A program made the translations under genes and the position numbers. Under the pieces are notes generated by a model. The model had not been told where the DNA came from, searched no databases, and worked only from the letters and a program-made list of their open reading frames with translations. This document shows, one piece after another, positions 9,788 through 17,401 of a stretch of 64,000 nt of DNA. The stretch's first letter is position 1, and each line of letters begins with the position of its first letter. Source of the DNA: AC-37 sp036389835 (GTDB lineage Bacteria; Actinomycetota; Thermoleophilia; Solirubrobacterales; Thermoleophilaceae); NCBI GenBank assembly GCA_036389835.1, contig DASVWC010000014.1, positions 124,001 to 188,000 on the forward strand, read 5' to 3'.

Positions 9788-10498
9788 CTACCCGAACACG
9801 CGCGCGCAAAGCTCGCGCAGCGCTGCGTAGTAGGCCTCGTCGGCCATCGGGACGTCGTCGCAGTGCACGACCTGCGCGTCCGGCAGCGCGGCCGCGGCGT
9901 CCTCGACGCCCTCCGGGGTCCACATCAGGCAGCCGCTGTGGCCCGCGAGCAGCACCTCGAGGTCCTCGCCGCTCAGCCGCGGGACGAGCTCGCCCTCGAG
10001 CGCGATGCGGGCCATGTGCTCCTGCGCGACCGCGTGCGGCACCGTCGCGATCAGGCCCTCGACCCACTCGTCGTCGAGCGTTCCCTGCGTGAGCTGGGTG
10101 AGCGCGCGGGCGAAGCTGCGGTAGTCGGTCGCGAGCAGCTGCGCGCCCGCCGTGAAGATCGCCTCGCTGAGCGCCGGCCGCTCGCCCGTCGTCGAGTAGT
10201 CCGGCGCCGGGTGGGAGACCGCGATGCCCCCGACGCGCGGGTCGCGCACCGCGAGCTCGATGCCCGCGGCCTGCGCGTGGCTGTCGCAGGCGACCACGCA
10301 GCGCTCCCAGCCGAGCTCGTCGAGCCGCGCGGCGCCGGCGGCGGCGACGCCCGCGGGCCCGCCGACCGGCTCGCCGGCCCGCGTGCCGATGCCCGGGCCG
10401 TCGAAGGTCTCCACGTCGGCCCACTCGCCCGCGAGCTTGGTGAACGGGCGCGCCTCGAAGCCCGCGAAGATCGGGACGTAGAGGACGCGCGGGCGCAC
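9788..10498 (-). CDS. Alpha/beta-hydrolase-fold protein with a non-canonical nucleophile elbow
   Basis: The 236-aa protein reads from a GTG at 10498, with TATAGC about 12 bp upstream. It has the order of an alpha/beta hydrolase: an N-terminal strand (RVLYVPIFAGFEARPF), a possible nucleophile elbow in VVACDSHAQAAG, the late acidic strand and the final VVHCDDVPMADEA containing a possible catalytic His. The elbow is C-D-S-H-A instead of the usual G-x-S-x-G, so catalysis is uncertain. No substrate can be deduced. Confidence 0.65.
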   Translation of the reverse strand: MRPRVLYVPIFAGFEARPFTKLAGEWADVETFDGPGIGTRAGEPVGGPAGVAAAGAARLDELGWERCVVACDSHAQAAGIELAVRDPRVGGIAVSHPAPDYSTTGERPALSEAIFTAGAQLLATDYRSFARALTQLTQGTLDDEWVEGLIATVPHAVAQEHMARIALEGELVPRLSGEDLEVLLAGHSGCLMWTPEGVEDAAAALPDAQVVHCDDVPMADEAYYAALRELCARVFG

Positions 10499-10567
10499 GC
10501 GACGAGGCTATACGCGCTCGCGCGCCCCGCCAGGATCCCCGCCCGCGGTTCCGCATAGGCTTTCGCC

Positions 10568-11191
10568 ATGACCGCTCTCTTCGTCGGCTTCGGGCTCGGC
10601 TTCGCCGTGGCGGCGCAGGTCGGGCCCGTGACCCTGCTCACGGTCAGGTCCGTGATCCGGGGCGGGTTCGCCGTGGGCGTGGCGATGGGACTGGGCGTCG
10701 CGTGCATCGACGCCGCGTACGCGGCCGCCGGCGCGGCGGGCGCGGGGGCCGTGCTCGAGGTCGAGCCGCTGCGGGTCGCGTTCGGGCTGGTGGGCGCGGC
10801 GGTGATCGCGGCGATCGCGCTGAACACGCTCTGGTCGGCGTTCCGGCTGCGCATGGGCGGGGAGACCGACGACGAGGTGACGACCCCCGCGGCGGCGCTG
10901 CGCACCGCGCTGGCCGCCACCGCCTCGAACCCGCTCACGATCGTCTCGTGGGCCGCGATCTTCGCCGCCGCCTCGACCGCGGAGCTCGCCTCCTCCGCGG
11001 GCTCGACGGCGCTGATGGTCGGGGGAGTGCTCGCGGGCAGCTTCGTGTGGATGGCCGCGCTCTCGGGCGCGCTGGCTCTCGTGCGCCGGCGGATCGGTGA
11101 TCGCGGCCTGCGCATCCTCGACGCGGCGTCCGGCACCGGGCTGCTCGTCTTCGCCGGCCTGCTCGGCTGGCGCACCCTGCGCGAGGGGTAG
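10568..11191 (+). CDS. LysE/RhtB-family amino acid exporter
   Basis: The 207-aa membrane protein has about six hydrophobic segments. The opening GFGLGFAVAAQVGPVTLL is the LysE family signature, where the GPxxL turn lies in the first helix. A later segment, ATASNPLTIVSWAAIF, contains the family's NP motif. Members export basic or neutral amino acids, or cadmium, across the inner membrane; the substrate here cannot be read from sequence. TAGGCT just before the ATG is a possible -10 with a near-leaderless start. The next gene begins 10 bp after the stop. Confidence 0.88.
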   Translation: MTALFVGFGLGFAVAAQVGPVTLLTVRSVIRGGFAVGVAMGLGVACIDAAYAAAGAAGAGAVLEVEPLRVAFGLVGAAVIAAIALNTLWSAFRLRMGGETDDEVTTPAAALRTALAATASNPLTIVSWAAIFAAASTAELASSAGSTALMVGGVLAGSFVWMAALSGALALVRRRIGDRGLRILDAASGTGLLVFAGLLGWRTLREG

Positions 11192-11200
11192 CCTCGGCGC

Positions 11201-12349
11201 GTGCCGGCGCGCCTCCAGGTCTGGACCGACGCGTTCCCCGTCGTCTCCGAGACGTTCGTGGTGGAGGAGTGCCGGCGGCTGATCGACCTGGGACACGAGC
11301 TAGAGGTGGTCGCCGGCTCGCGGCCGGAGCGGCCGGCCGCTGACGACGGGGGGATCCCCGTGCGCTACCTCGGCGACGAGGGCGCCGCCGCGCAGGCGCG
11401 CGCGCTCGCGTCGCTCCACCCGAGCCGGTGCGCTCGCGACCTGCGGGCGCGGGCGCGCTGGCGGCGAGCCGAGACGGTGGCGCCGTTGCGGGTGCTCGCC
11501 CCTCACGTCCTGCGTCTCGCCGGCACTCCGGGTGCGCGGGTGCACGCGCACTTCGCCGCCGGGGCCGCGCTGAGCGCGATGCGGGTGGCGGCCCTCGCGG
11601 GGCGTCCGTGGAGCCTGACCGCGCACGCCTACGACGTCTTCGCCAGCCCGGCCAACCTGGCCGAGAAGCTGCGCTCGGCGGCCTTCGTCACCACCGGCTG
11701 CCGCTACAACGCCGAGCACCTGCGCGGCGTGGGGGCCGAGCGCGTCCACGAGATCGTGATGGGGGTGGATCCCGAGCGCTTCCGCCGCCGCCGGCCGCAC
11801 CCCGACGACGGCGTCGTGCTCGCGGTCGGCCGGCTGGTGGAGAAGAAGGGCTTCGTGCACCTGGTGCGGGCCGCGGCAAGGCCGGAGCTGTCCGGGGCGC
11901 GGCTCGCGATCGCCGGGGAGGGGCCCCTGCGCGCCCCGCTCGCGGCGGAGATCGAGCGCCTCGGGGTGGGCGACCGCGTCACCCTCGCCGGCCGGCGCGA
12001 TCACGACGAGGTGCGCGAGCTGCTAGAGAGGGCCGCCGTGCTGGCGATGCCGTCGGTGGTCGCCGCCGACGGCGACCGCGACTCGATGCCGGTCGTCGTG
12101 AAGGAGGCGCTGGCCATGGAGGTCCCCGTCGTGGCGAGCGACGAGGTCGGCCTGCCCGAGATCGTGCGGCCGGAGTTCGGCCGGCTGGTGCCGCCGGGCG
12201 ACGAGGCGGCGCTGGCGCGAGCGCTGTCTGAGCTGCTGGCGCTGCCCGTCGAGCGCCGCGCGGAGATGGGCCGGGCCGGCCGCGAGTTCGTGAAGGCGAA
12301 CGCGGACTCGCGCACCGAGGCGGCCAGGCTGAGCGAGCTGCTCGGCTGA
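11201..12349 (+). CDS. Glycosyltransferase family 4 (GT-B fold)
   Basis: This 382-aa protein has a GTG start at 11201. It has the N-terminal acceptor domain, with FPVVSETFVVEEC and VHAHFAAGAALSA, and a C-terminal donor domain with LAVGRLVEKKGFVHLVRAA, GEGPLRAPL and the nucleotide-sugar loop MPVVVKEALAMEVPVVASDEVGLPE. The E in KEALAMEVPVV is the retaining GT4 (EX7E) signature. Such enzymes transfer a sugar to a lipid or growing glycan at the membrane. It is not linked to the exopolysaccharide locus 30 kb away, so its product is unknown. Confidence 0.92.
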   Translation: MPARLQVWTDAFPVVSETFVVEECRRLIDLGHELEVVAGSRPERPAADDGGIPVRYLGDEGAAAQARALASLHPSRCARDLRARARWRRAETVAPLRVLAPHVLRLAGTPGARVHAHFAAGAALSAMRVAALAGRPWSLTAHAYDVFASPANLAEKLRSAAFVTTGCRYNAEHLRGVGAERVHEIVMGVDPERFRRRRPHPDDGVVLAVGRLVEKKGFVHLVRAAARPELSGARLAIAGEGPLRAPLAAEIERLGVGDRVTLAGRRDHDEVRELLERAAVLAMPSVVAADGDRDSMPVVVKEALAMEVPVVASDEVGLPEIVRPEFGRLVPPGDEAALARALSELLALPVERRAEMGRAGREFVKANADSRTEAARLSELLG

Positions 12350-12360
12350 GCCGCGCCGGC

Positions 12361-13809
12361 TCAGGCGCCGGAGCCGCCCGCGCTGCCGCCGCCCGCGTCC
12401 CCGCGCAGCTCCGCCCGCTTGATCTTGCCGCTCGCGGTCTTCGGCAGCGCGTCCGCGAACTCCACGATCCGCGGGTACTTGTAGGGCGCGGTCTCGGCCT
12501 TCACGTGGTCCTGCAGCGCGAGGGCCAGCTCGTCGCCGGGCCGCTCGCCCTCCCGCAGCACCACGATCGCCCGCACCACGGACCCGCGCTCGGCGTCCGG
12601 CGCCGCGACGGCCGCCGCCTCCGCCACCGCCGGGTGCGACACGAGCGCGGACTCCACCTCGAACGGCCCGATCCGGTAGCCGGAGGAGATGATCACGTCG
12701 TCGGCGCGGCCCTCGAACCAGAGGTAGCCGTCCTCGTCCTGGCGGACGCGGTCGCCGGTCCGCCACGTGCCGTCGCCGCCGTCGAGGAAGAAGGTCGGGA
12801 TCGTGGCCGGGTCGGCGCACAGCTCGCCGTCGTCGATCCAGAGCCGGAAGCCCGGCAGCGGCAGCCCCATCGAGCCGGGCCGCACCGGCGGCCCGATCGG
12901 CATGCCCGTGAGGGCGCCGGTCTCGGTCTGCCCGTAGCCGTCGTGGATCTCCAGCCCGGTCGCCTCGCTCCACACGCGCACGACCTCAGGGTTGAGCGGC
13001 TCGCCGGCCGCGACGAGGTGGCGCAGGGAGTCGACCCGCCGCAGCTCGGTCCGCTTCGCCATGACGCGGTACTCGGTCGGCGCCATGCACAGCACGTTCA
13101 CGCGCTCGCGCTCGAGCACCGCCAGGCGCTCGTCGGGGTCGAAGCGCGCGTCGTGGAGCAGGGCGCTGGCCCCGCGCACCCACGGCGCAATGAAGACGTT
13201 GCGAGCCGACTTCGACCAGCCGCTCGCCGCCGTGCACCAGCAGAGGTCGCCCGCCCGGGCTCCGAACCAGTGCTCGGCCTGGACCTGCTGCCCGGCGAGG
13301 TAGCGCTGACCGTGGCGGATCGCCTTGGGCTCCCCGGCCGTGCCGGAGGTGAATGTGATCAGCGCCGGGTCCTCGGGCGTCAGGTCCACGGTGGGCGCGG
13401 GGTCGGACTCGAACAGCGCGGGATCCGGGACCGTCAGGACCGCCCCGTCGAAGCCGGTCGCCGCCACCGCCTCGAGGTCGCGCTCGTCGGCGATCACGAG
13501 ACGCGGCGTCACCGCGTCGATGCGCTTGCGGAGGTCGTTCGGGCGCAGCTGCTCGGTGCAGGGGAGCGCCACCGCACCGATCCGGAAGCACGCGACCATC
13601 GCGTACACCCACTCGGGCCGGTTCCCGACCACGGTCATGACCACGTCGCCGCTCCGCACGCCGTGCCGCGCGAGCGTGCCGGCCAGGCGGGCCGAGCGGT
13701 CGGCGACCTCTCCGTGCGATATCTCACGGCGCGCGCGGTCGCGCGCGAGCGCCACCAGGGCGATGCGATCCGCCGGAGCGGCGTCGACCACGTCGCGGGC
13801 GAAGTTCAC
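12361..13809 (-). CDS. Acyl-CoA synthetase (AMP-forming)
   Basis: The enzyme activates a carboxylic acid with ATP to an acyl-adenylate and then to the CoA thioester. The P-loop-like motif is ITFTSGTAGEPKAIRHG, the A5 motif is GYGQTETG, A7 includes WRTGDRVRQDEDGYLWFEGR, and the C-terminal catalytic lysine lies in LPKTASGKIKRAEL. The pattern fits medium-chain acyl-CoA synthetases. I chose the GTG at 13809, which gives 482 aa and the usual family opening NFARDVVDA. The frame is open further upstream, but those residues do not look coding. TACGAT upstream on this strand is a likely -10. Confidence 0.9.
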   Translation of the reverse strand: MNFARDVVDAAPADRIALVALARDRARREISHGEVADRSARLAGTLARHGVRSGDVVMTVVGNRPEWVYAMVACFRIGAVALPCTEQLRPNDLRKRIDAVTPRLVIADERDLEAVAATGFDGAVLTVPDPALFESDPAPTVDLTPEDPALITFTSGTAGEPKAIRHGQRYLAGQQVQAEHWFGARAGDLCWCTAASGWSKSARNVFIAPWVRGASALLHDARFDPDERLAVLERERVNVLCMAPTEYRVMAKRTELRRVDSLRHLVAAGEPLNPEVVRVWSEATGLEIHDGYGQTETGALTGMPIGPPVRPGSMGLPLPGFRLWIDDGELCADPATIPTFFLDGGDGTWRTGDRVRQDEDGYLWFEGRADDVIISSGYRIGPFEVESALVSHPAVAEAAAVAAPDAERGSVVRAIVVLREGERPGDELALALQDHVKAETAPYKYPRIVEFADALPKTASGKIKRAELRGDAGGGSAGGSGA

Positions 13810-13997
13810 CTGCGCTGCACCATGCCTGTCACGGGAGCTGATCGTATGCGGCCCTGCATGGGGTACAGCCGTTACGGCAGGCGCCATAACTTGTAACTTT
13901 CGGCTCTAGCAAGCGCTTTCCGGGTTTAGGGACTAAAGGTCGGCGGATATAAGGCCGAGTGAAAGTTCCGTTGCCACCGTCTGCTACGGTGCCGACC

Positions 13998-14120
13998 ACG
14001 CCGAATCCGCGAATCAAGCGGAGCGGGGGAACCAGGTTGTTGGGGCGAGTCTTCTCTTCGGGGAAGAGGCGCGAGCTCTTTTAGCGCTAGCCCGTCAGCT
14101 AACTCCGCAGGCGTACGAAA
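13998..14120 (+). promoter_or_regulatory. Cyclic-di-AMP riboswitch (ydaO/yuaA type), copy 2
   Basis: The conserved blocks recur: GGGGGAACCAGG near 14025, GGGGCGAGTC near 14042 and AGCCCGTCAGCTAACTCCGC followed by AGGCG near 14089-14113. The element lies right before the ATG at 14125, with GAAAGAG as ribosome binding site touching its 3' end, exactly as in copy 1. TACGGT near 13985 is a plausible -10. Upstream, the 13810-13985 gap holds the promoter of the divergent acyl-CoA synthetase and a small palindrome (GCCGT-T-ACGGC), and otherwise nothing I recognise. Confidence 0.92.
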
Positions 14121-14124
14121 GAGA

Positions 14125-14673
14125 ATGCCGACTCGCGTACACACAACGCTGCTTGCCGCCATCCTTGCGGCCATCTGCCTCCTCCCCGGGACGGCGCTCG
14201 CCCAGAGCACGGGCGGCGCGCAGTACCAGCCCCCGGCCGGGAAGGCGAAGGTCCGCAACGGGAAGGCGATCGCCCCCGCCGACGCTCCGCCGCAGGTCAA
14301 GAAGCTGATCGCGGCGGCGAACCGGATCGTCACCAAGCCGTACAAGTACGGCGGCGGCCACGCCAAGGTGGAGGACACCGGCTACGACTGCTCCGGCACC
14401 GTCTCGTACGCGCTCCTCAAGTCCGGCCTGATGACCGGCACCCCGCTCGACTCCGGCAGCTTCATGGGCTGGGGCGAGGAGGGCAAGGGCAAGTGGGTCA
14501 CCGTCTACGCCCACGGCGGGCACGCCTACATGGTCGTCGCCGGCCTCCGGCTCGACACCGGCTACCGCGACGCCTACACGAAGAAGTGGGGCGGCGCCCC
14601 CGGCAGCGGCCCCCGCTGGGGCAAGCCGCGCAACCCGCAGGGCTTCACGGCCCGCCACCCCGCCGGCTTCTAG
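14125..14673 (+). CDS. Secreted NlpC/P60-like peptidoglycan hydrolase
   Basis: The 182-aa protein has a clear signal peptide (residues 1-26, ending ALAQ). Its catalytic domain has the NlpC/P60 elements: PYKYGGGHAKVEDTGYDCSG with nucleophile C89, and the histidine strand GGHAYMVVAG with H133. These enzymes cut peptidoglycan stem peptides or related amide bonds outside the cell. Expression appears to be controlled by the c-di-AMP riboswitch directly upstream, matching the known link between this signal and wall hydrolases in actinobacteria. A convergent DyP peroxidase gene follows, separated by the 40-bp repeat. Confidence 0.86.
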   Translation: MPTRVHTTLLAAILAAICLLPGTALAQSTGGAQYQPPAGKAKVRNGKAIAPADAPPQVKKLIAAANRIVTKPYKYGGGHAKVEDTGYDCSGTVSYALLKSGLMTGTPLDSGSFMGWGEEGKGKWVTVYAHGGHAYMVVAGLRLDTGYRDAYTKKWGGAPGSGPRWGKPRNPQGFTARHPAGF

Positions 14674-14687
14674 CCCGCGGGCGGCGA

Positions 14688-14727
14688 CTGTGCAGTTGAC
14701 CCCCTCATAGGGGGTGAAAACGCACAG
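14688..14727. repeat. 40-bp structured intergenic repeat, copy 1
   Basis: The element is 38/40 identical to the one at 40950-40989. It can fold into a stem: TGTGC pairs with GCACA, GTT with AAC, and ACCCCC with GGGGGT around a 5-nt loop. The only two differences between copies are in the loop. Both copies lie between the ends of convergent genes, which suggests a bidirectional terminator or a REP-like element; there is no long T run. Confidence 0.75.
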
Positions 14728-14754
14728 CCGCAGCGCTTGGCGCGGGAGCTGCGG

Positions 14755-16134
14755 TTAGCCCAGGCCGGCGGCGAGCGCGCGCAGCGCGCGGATCCCGGGC
14801 GCGAACAGGTACTCGCCGCCCATCGTGACGACGAACGAGCGCGCCGGGGCGAGGAAGAAGGGCGGGTCGCCCTCCACGGTCATCTTCCCGGTGCCCGCGC
14901 TGTCGCCGACCAGGAAGTCCTTGTCGTGGCCGAGGTGGAAGATGTTGCCGTCGTTCAGCCACTGGATCTGGATCGCCTCGAACTGCCGGGAGATGCTGGC
15001 GTTGAAGCCCACGAACACGAGCCCGCGCTCGACCCCGTCGTCCTCGGCGCCGTCGGGCAGCGGCGGGCCGTACGGCATGCCGCGCCGGACGATCCGGTGG
15101 CGGAAGGTGAGCATGCCCTCCCAGCCGAGGCTGTCGCGCGGGTTCGAGCGCCGGATGTGCGCGCCGATCGGACAGCGCCGGCCGCCGGGGTCCTCGTCGA
15201 AGTAGCGGAAGTCGTTCGCCCCGGGCTGGTCGGGGCTGAAGCCCTCGACCGGCCGGTCGGGCGAGGTCATCAGGGGCGTCCCGTTGGGCCAGCGCCCCAC
15301 CACCTTCGCCCGCAGCAGCTCCTCGTCGCCGCCGGCGAACAGGCGCGCCGCGTCCCTCAGCGTTCGGCGGAACAGCGCCACGTCCTGATGGAGCTTGCGG
15401 TAGAAGACGTAGGTGCCGTTGCGACCCAGCGGGTCGGCCGGCGCGCTCGGGAGCGTGCGCTTCGGATCGTCGCGGGAGTCCTCGTCCTCGTAGCCGAGGA
15501 TCAGCTCACCCGGCGCCAGCGGGCGCCAGCCGTCCTTGGTCGGCACTCCGCCGCCGGCGGCCTTGTCGTCGGTCGCCCCCTCGATCGCCGGCTGCGAGAA
15601 GCCGTCGGCGTAGCCGAAGTGCTCGCGGACCCCCGGCAGCAGCCGCGCGTGCTGCTCGTTCACGATCCGCAGCCCGGCCTGCTCGACCCCCGCGCGCAGG
15701 GGCGCCAGCTCCGAGTCGAGCAGCTCCTCGGTCAGTGCGTTGATCGTGACCATCACGTGCGCCTCGCCGGTGCCGAGCCCCGGCTCCCACCGCTCCGGCG
15801 CGCTGGGGCCGGTGTCGCCCAGCAGCGGCGCCCGCTTCGCCATGCCGTCGAGGAACTCCGCCGCGAACGTGTCCCGCACCTCCTTCGGCACGCCGAGCGC
15901 CTCGACCCCCGCCGCGGTGACGGCCAGGTTGAGGGCCGTCTCGGGCTTGTGCCCGCCCCGCCAGGGCTCGGCGGTCGTCACCCGCTCGACCAGCCCGCCG
16001 AGCCAGTCGCGCCCGCGCGCGGCGTCCGCGACGTTGACGAACACGTAGGAGGTCCGCTCGTACGAGTTCCCGTAGGCGCGCAGGATGTCGCCCTGGATGT
16101 CGGCGAGCTCGAGGACGGTCGTGGAGGCGGTCAC
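14755..16134 (-). CDS. DyP-type haem peroxidase
   Basis: This 459-aa protein belongs to the dye-decolorizing peroxidases, which use haem and hydrogen peroxide to oxidise diverse substrates. The GxxDG motif is GYADG at residues 174-178, with the catalytic Asp at 177. The proximal haem ligand is likely H326 in CPIGAHIRRSNPRD. There is no signal peptide at the chosen GTG start, so it is probably cytoplasmic or packed in a compartment. The start at 16134 overlaps the stop of the gene upstream (GTGA), placing it last in a tight three-gene operon with two paralogous proteins of unknown function. Confidence 0.93.
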   Translation of the reverse strand: MTASTTVLELADIQGDILRAYGNSYERTSYVFVNVADAARGRDWLGGLVERVTTAEPWRGGHKPETALNLAVTAAGVEALGVPKEVRDTFAAEFLDGMAKRAPLLGDTGPSAPERWEPGLGTGEAHVMVTINALTEELLDSELAPLRAGVEQAGLRIVNEQHARLLPGVREHFGYADGFSQPAIEGATDDKAAGGGVPTKDGWRPLAPGELILGYEDEDSRDDPKRTLPSAPADPLGRNGTYVFYRKLHQDVALFRRTLRDAARLFAGGDEELLRAKVVGRWPNGTPLMTSPDRPVEGFSPDQPGANDFRYFDEDPGGRRCPIGAHIRRSNPRDSLGWEGMLTFRHRIVRRGMPYGPPLPDGAEDDGVERGLVFVGFNASISRQFEAIQIQWLNDGNIFHLGHDKDFLVGDSAGTGKMTVEGDPPFFLAPARSFVVTMGGEYLFAPGIRALRALAAGLG

Positions 16135-16664
16135 GCCAGCTCCGCCAGCACAGCGGCCTTCAAGTCGCCCGGGTCCATGCCCTGCGTGCGCACCGCGAGG
16201 TCGATCATCCGCTCGCGCAGGTCCACGCAGCGCAGCACGTCCTGGACGGTGGCGTGGGGGTACGCCGCGACGAAGACCCCGGTGTCGATCTGGTTGTGGA
16301 CGAGGTAGCGCTTCAGCGCGGCACCCTCCGCGGGGTCCGGGCACCCGGCGCAGCGGCCCCAGATCTGGGCGGCCTCGGGAGCCAGCTCGCGGCACAGCTC
16401 GTCGAGGTGGGCGTCGCGCGAGCCATCCGAGCAGGTCGTGAACAGCAGGTAGCAGGACGAGAGCGTGTCCGCCTTCGGCTGGGCGGCCTCCCTGTGGAAC
16501 TGGTCGAGGATCACCCAGCGTCCGAAGTGCACGCGCGGAAGCCGCGCCAGCGGGCTGGCGGCCTGGCTCAGCCCCTCGAGATAGGCCCGCAGCGCGCCCT
16601 CCTGACCGGGGAGGATCGGCGTGAGGACGGTCAGCGCGTAGGCCTGGCCGCTGACGTTGCTCAC
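16131..16664 (-). CDS. DyP-operon protein B, paralog of protein A
   Basis: I do not recognise a named family for this 177-aa protein. It opens with GQAYALTVLTPI, followed by HFGRWVILDQFH, SCYLLFTTCSDGS, and ALKRYLVHNQIDTGVFVAAYPHATVQDVL. Each of these segments has a counterpart in the next gene upstream at the same spacing, so the two are diverged duplicates. The pattern of a strand, a helical part and a strand with a conserved 'H-F-x-R-W' resembles the ferredoxin-like alpha+beta sandwich to which DyP and chlorite dismutase also belong; this is an inference. Both ends overlap neighbours by 4 bp (GTGA), so the three proteins are likely made in fixed ratio. Confidence 0.84.
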   Translation of the reverse strand: MSNVSGQAYALTVLTPILPGQEGALRAYLEGLSQAASPLARLPRVHFGRWVILDQFHREAAQPKADTLSSCYLLFTTCSDGSRDAHLDELCRELAPEAAQIWGRCAGCPDPAEGAALKRYLVHNQIDTGVFVAAYPHATVQDVLRCVDLRERMIDLAVRTQGMDPGDLKAAVLAELA

Positions 16665-17272
16665 AGGCACCCCTGCACGTCGGTCAGCAGCGCGCGCCAC
16701 GCGCTCGCGAACTCCTCGGGGTCGGCGTCCGACTTCGTCGCGAGCAGCGCCTGGACCTTCGGCTCGAGCTCGAGCGCCGCGAGCACCATCGTCGTGGTCG
16801 ACTCGGGATAGGCGGAGTAGAAGTGGCTCGCCTCGATCTCGTTGCGCTTGATGTACTTCTTGAACGGCCCCGTCGGCAGCGGCTTCGGGAACCCGTACGA
16901 GGAGCCCCAGAACGCCTTCATCCCGCTCGTGAGGATGTGGGAGAACGCGTCGATGTACTCCTCCCAGCCGCCGTTGAAGTTGCTCTCGAAGAAGAGGTGC
17001 GGGTAATGCAGGCGCTCGCGCCGCTGCGGCTCGCCGTTGAACGGGATGCGCTTGACGAGCGACCAGCGGGCGAAGTGGATGAACGACAGCTTGGCGACCG
17101 TGCTCGTGCTCTTCTTGACGTGCGTGATCCAGAAGAACAGGATCGGGAGCCACAGCCGCCCCCACCACCTGACGCTGCTGAAGACCGTTATCGCGATCGC
17201 CTGGCCGTCGACGTTGCGCGAGGCGGTGCCGGTCGCGGTGACCGGCCCGGACGAGGTGGGCGAGACGCTCAA
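16661..17272 (-). CDS. DyP-operon protein A, paralog of protein B
   Basis: This 203-aa protein of unknown function is first in the DyP operon. It aligns end to end with protein B: GQAIAITVFSSV, FIHFARWSLVKRIPF, LHYPHLFFESNFNGG and FKKYIKRNEIEASHFYSAYPES are its matching blocks. It is more aromatic and basic than protein B. The start is a TTG at 17272, and TACCTT about 10 bp upstream is a likely -10, giving an almost leaderless message. The next gene starts within its stop codon. The tryptophan/histidine-rich strands hint at haem or substrate handling for the peroxidase, but there is no direct evidence. Confidence 0.8.
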   Translation of the reverse strand: MSVSPTSSGPVTATGTASRNVDGQAIAITVFSSVRWWGRLWLPILFFWITHVKKSTSTVAKLSFIHFARWSLVKRIPFNGEPQRRERLHYPHLFFESNFNGGWEEYIDAFSHILTSGMKAFWGSSYGFPKPLPTGPFKKYIKRNEIEASHFYSAYPESTTTMVLAALELEPKVQALLATKSDADPEEFASAWRALLTDVQGCL

Positions 17273-17359
17273 GTGGCGCGAAGGTACTCGTCAGCCGAGC
17301 CGGCGGTCAATCCCCCATCCCGGGTAACGCGCCGGTCCGGGCGCGCGGCAGGCCGCAGA

Positions 17360-17378
17360 TAGACTGACTCGCGAGTCA
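17360..17378 (+). promoter_or_regulatory. Promoter -10 with a perfect 14-bp palindrome
   Basis: TAGACT (17360-17365) is a good -10 for the acyl-CoA dehydrogenase gene. It runs directly into the perfect palindrome TGACTCGCGAGTCA (17365-17378), which covers the expected transcription start. A 14-bp perfect dyad of this kind is typical of a TetR-family repressor site in fatty-acid genes; no TetR gene is nearby. Confidence 0.6.
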
Positions 17379-17401
17379 ACCGAAGCCGAACGAGGAGCCA
17401 G

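Noticed and set aside
12361..13887. A longer acyl-CoA synthetase starting at 13887
   Set aside because: The extra N-terminal residues do not match the family. The family opening NFARDVV follows the GTG at 13809.
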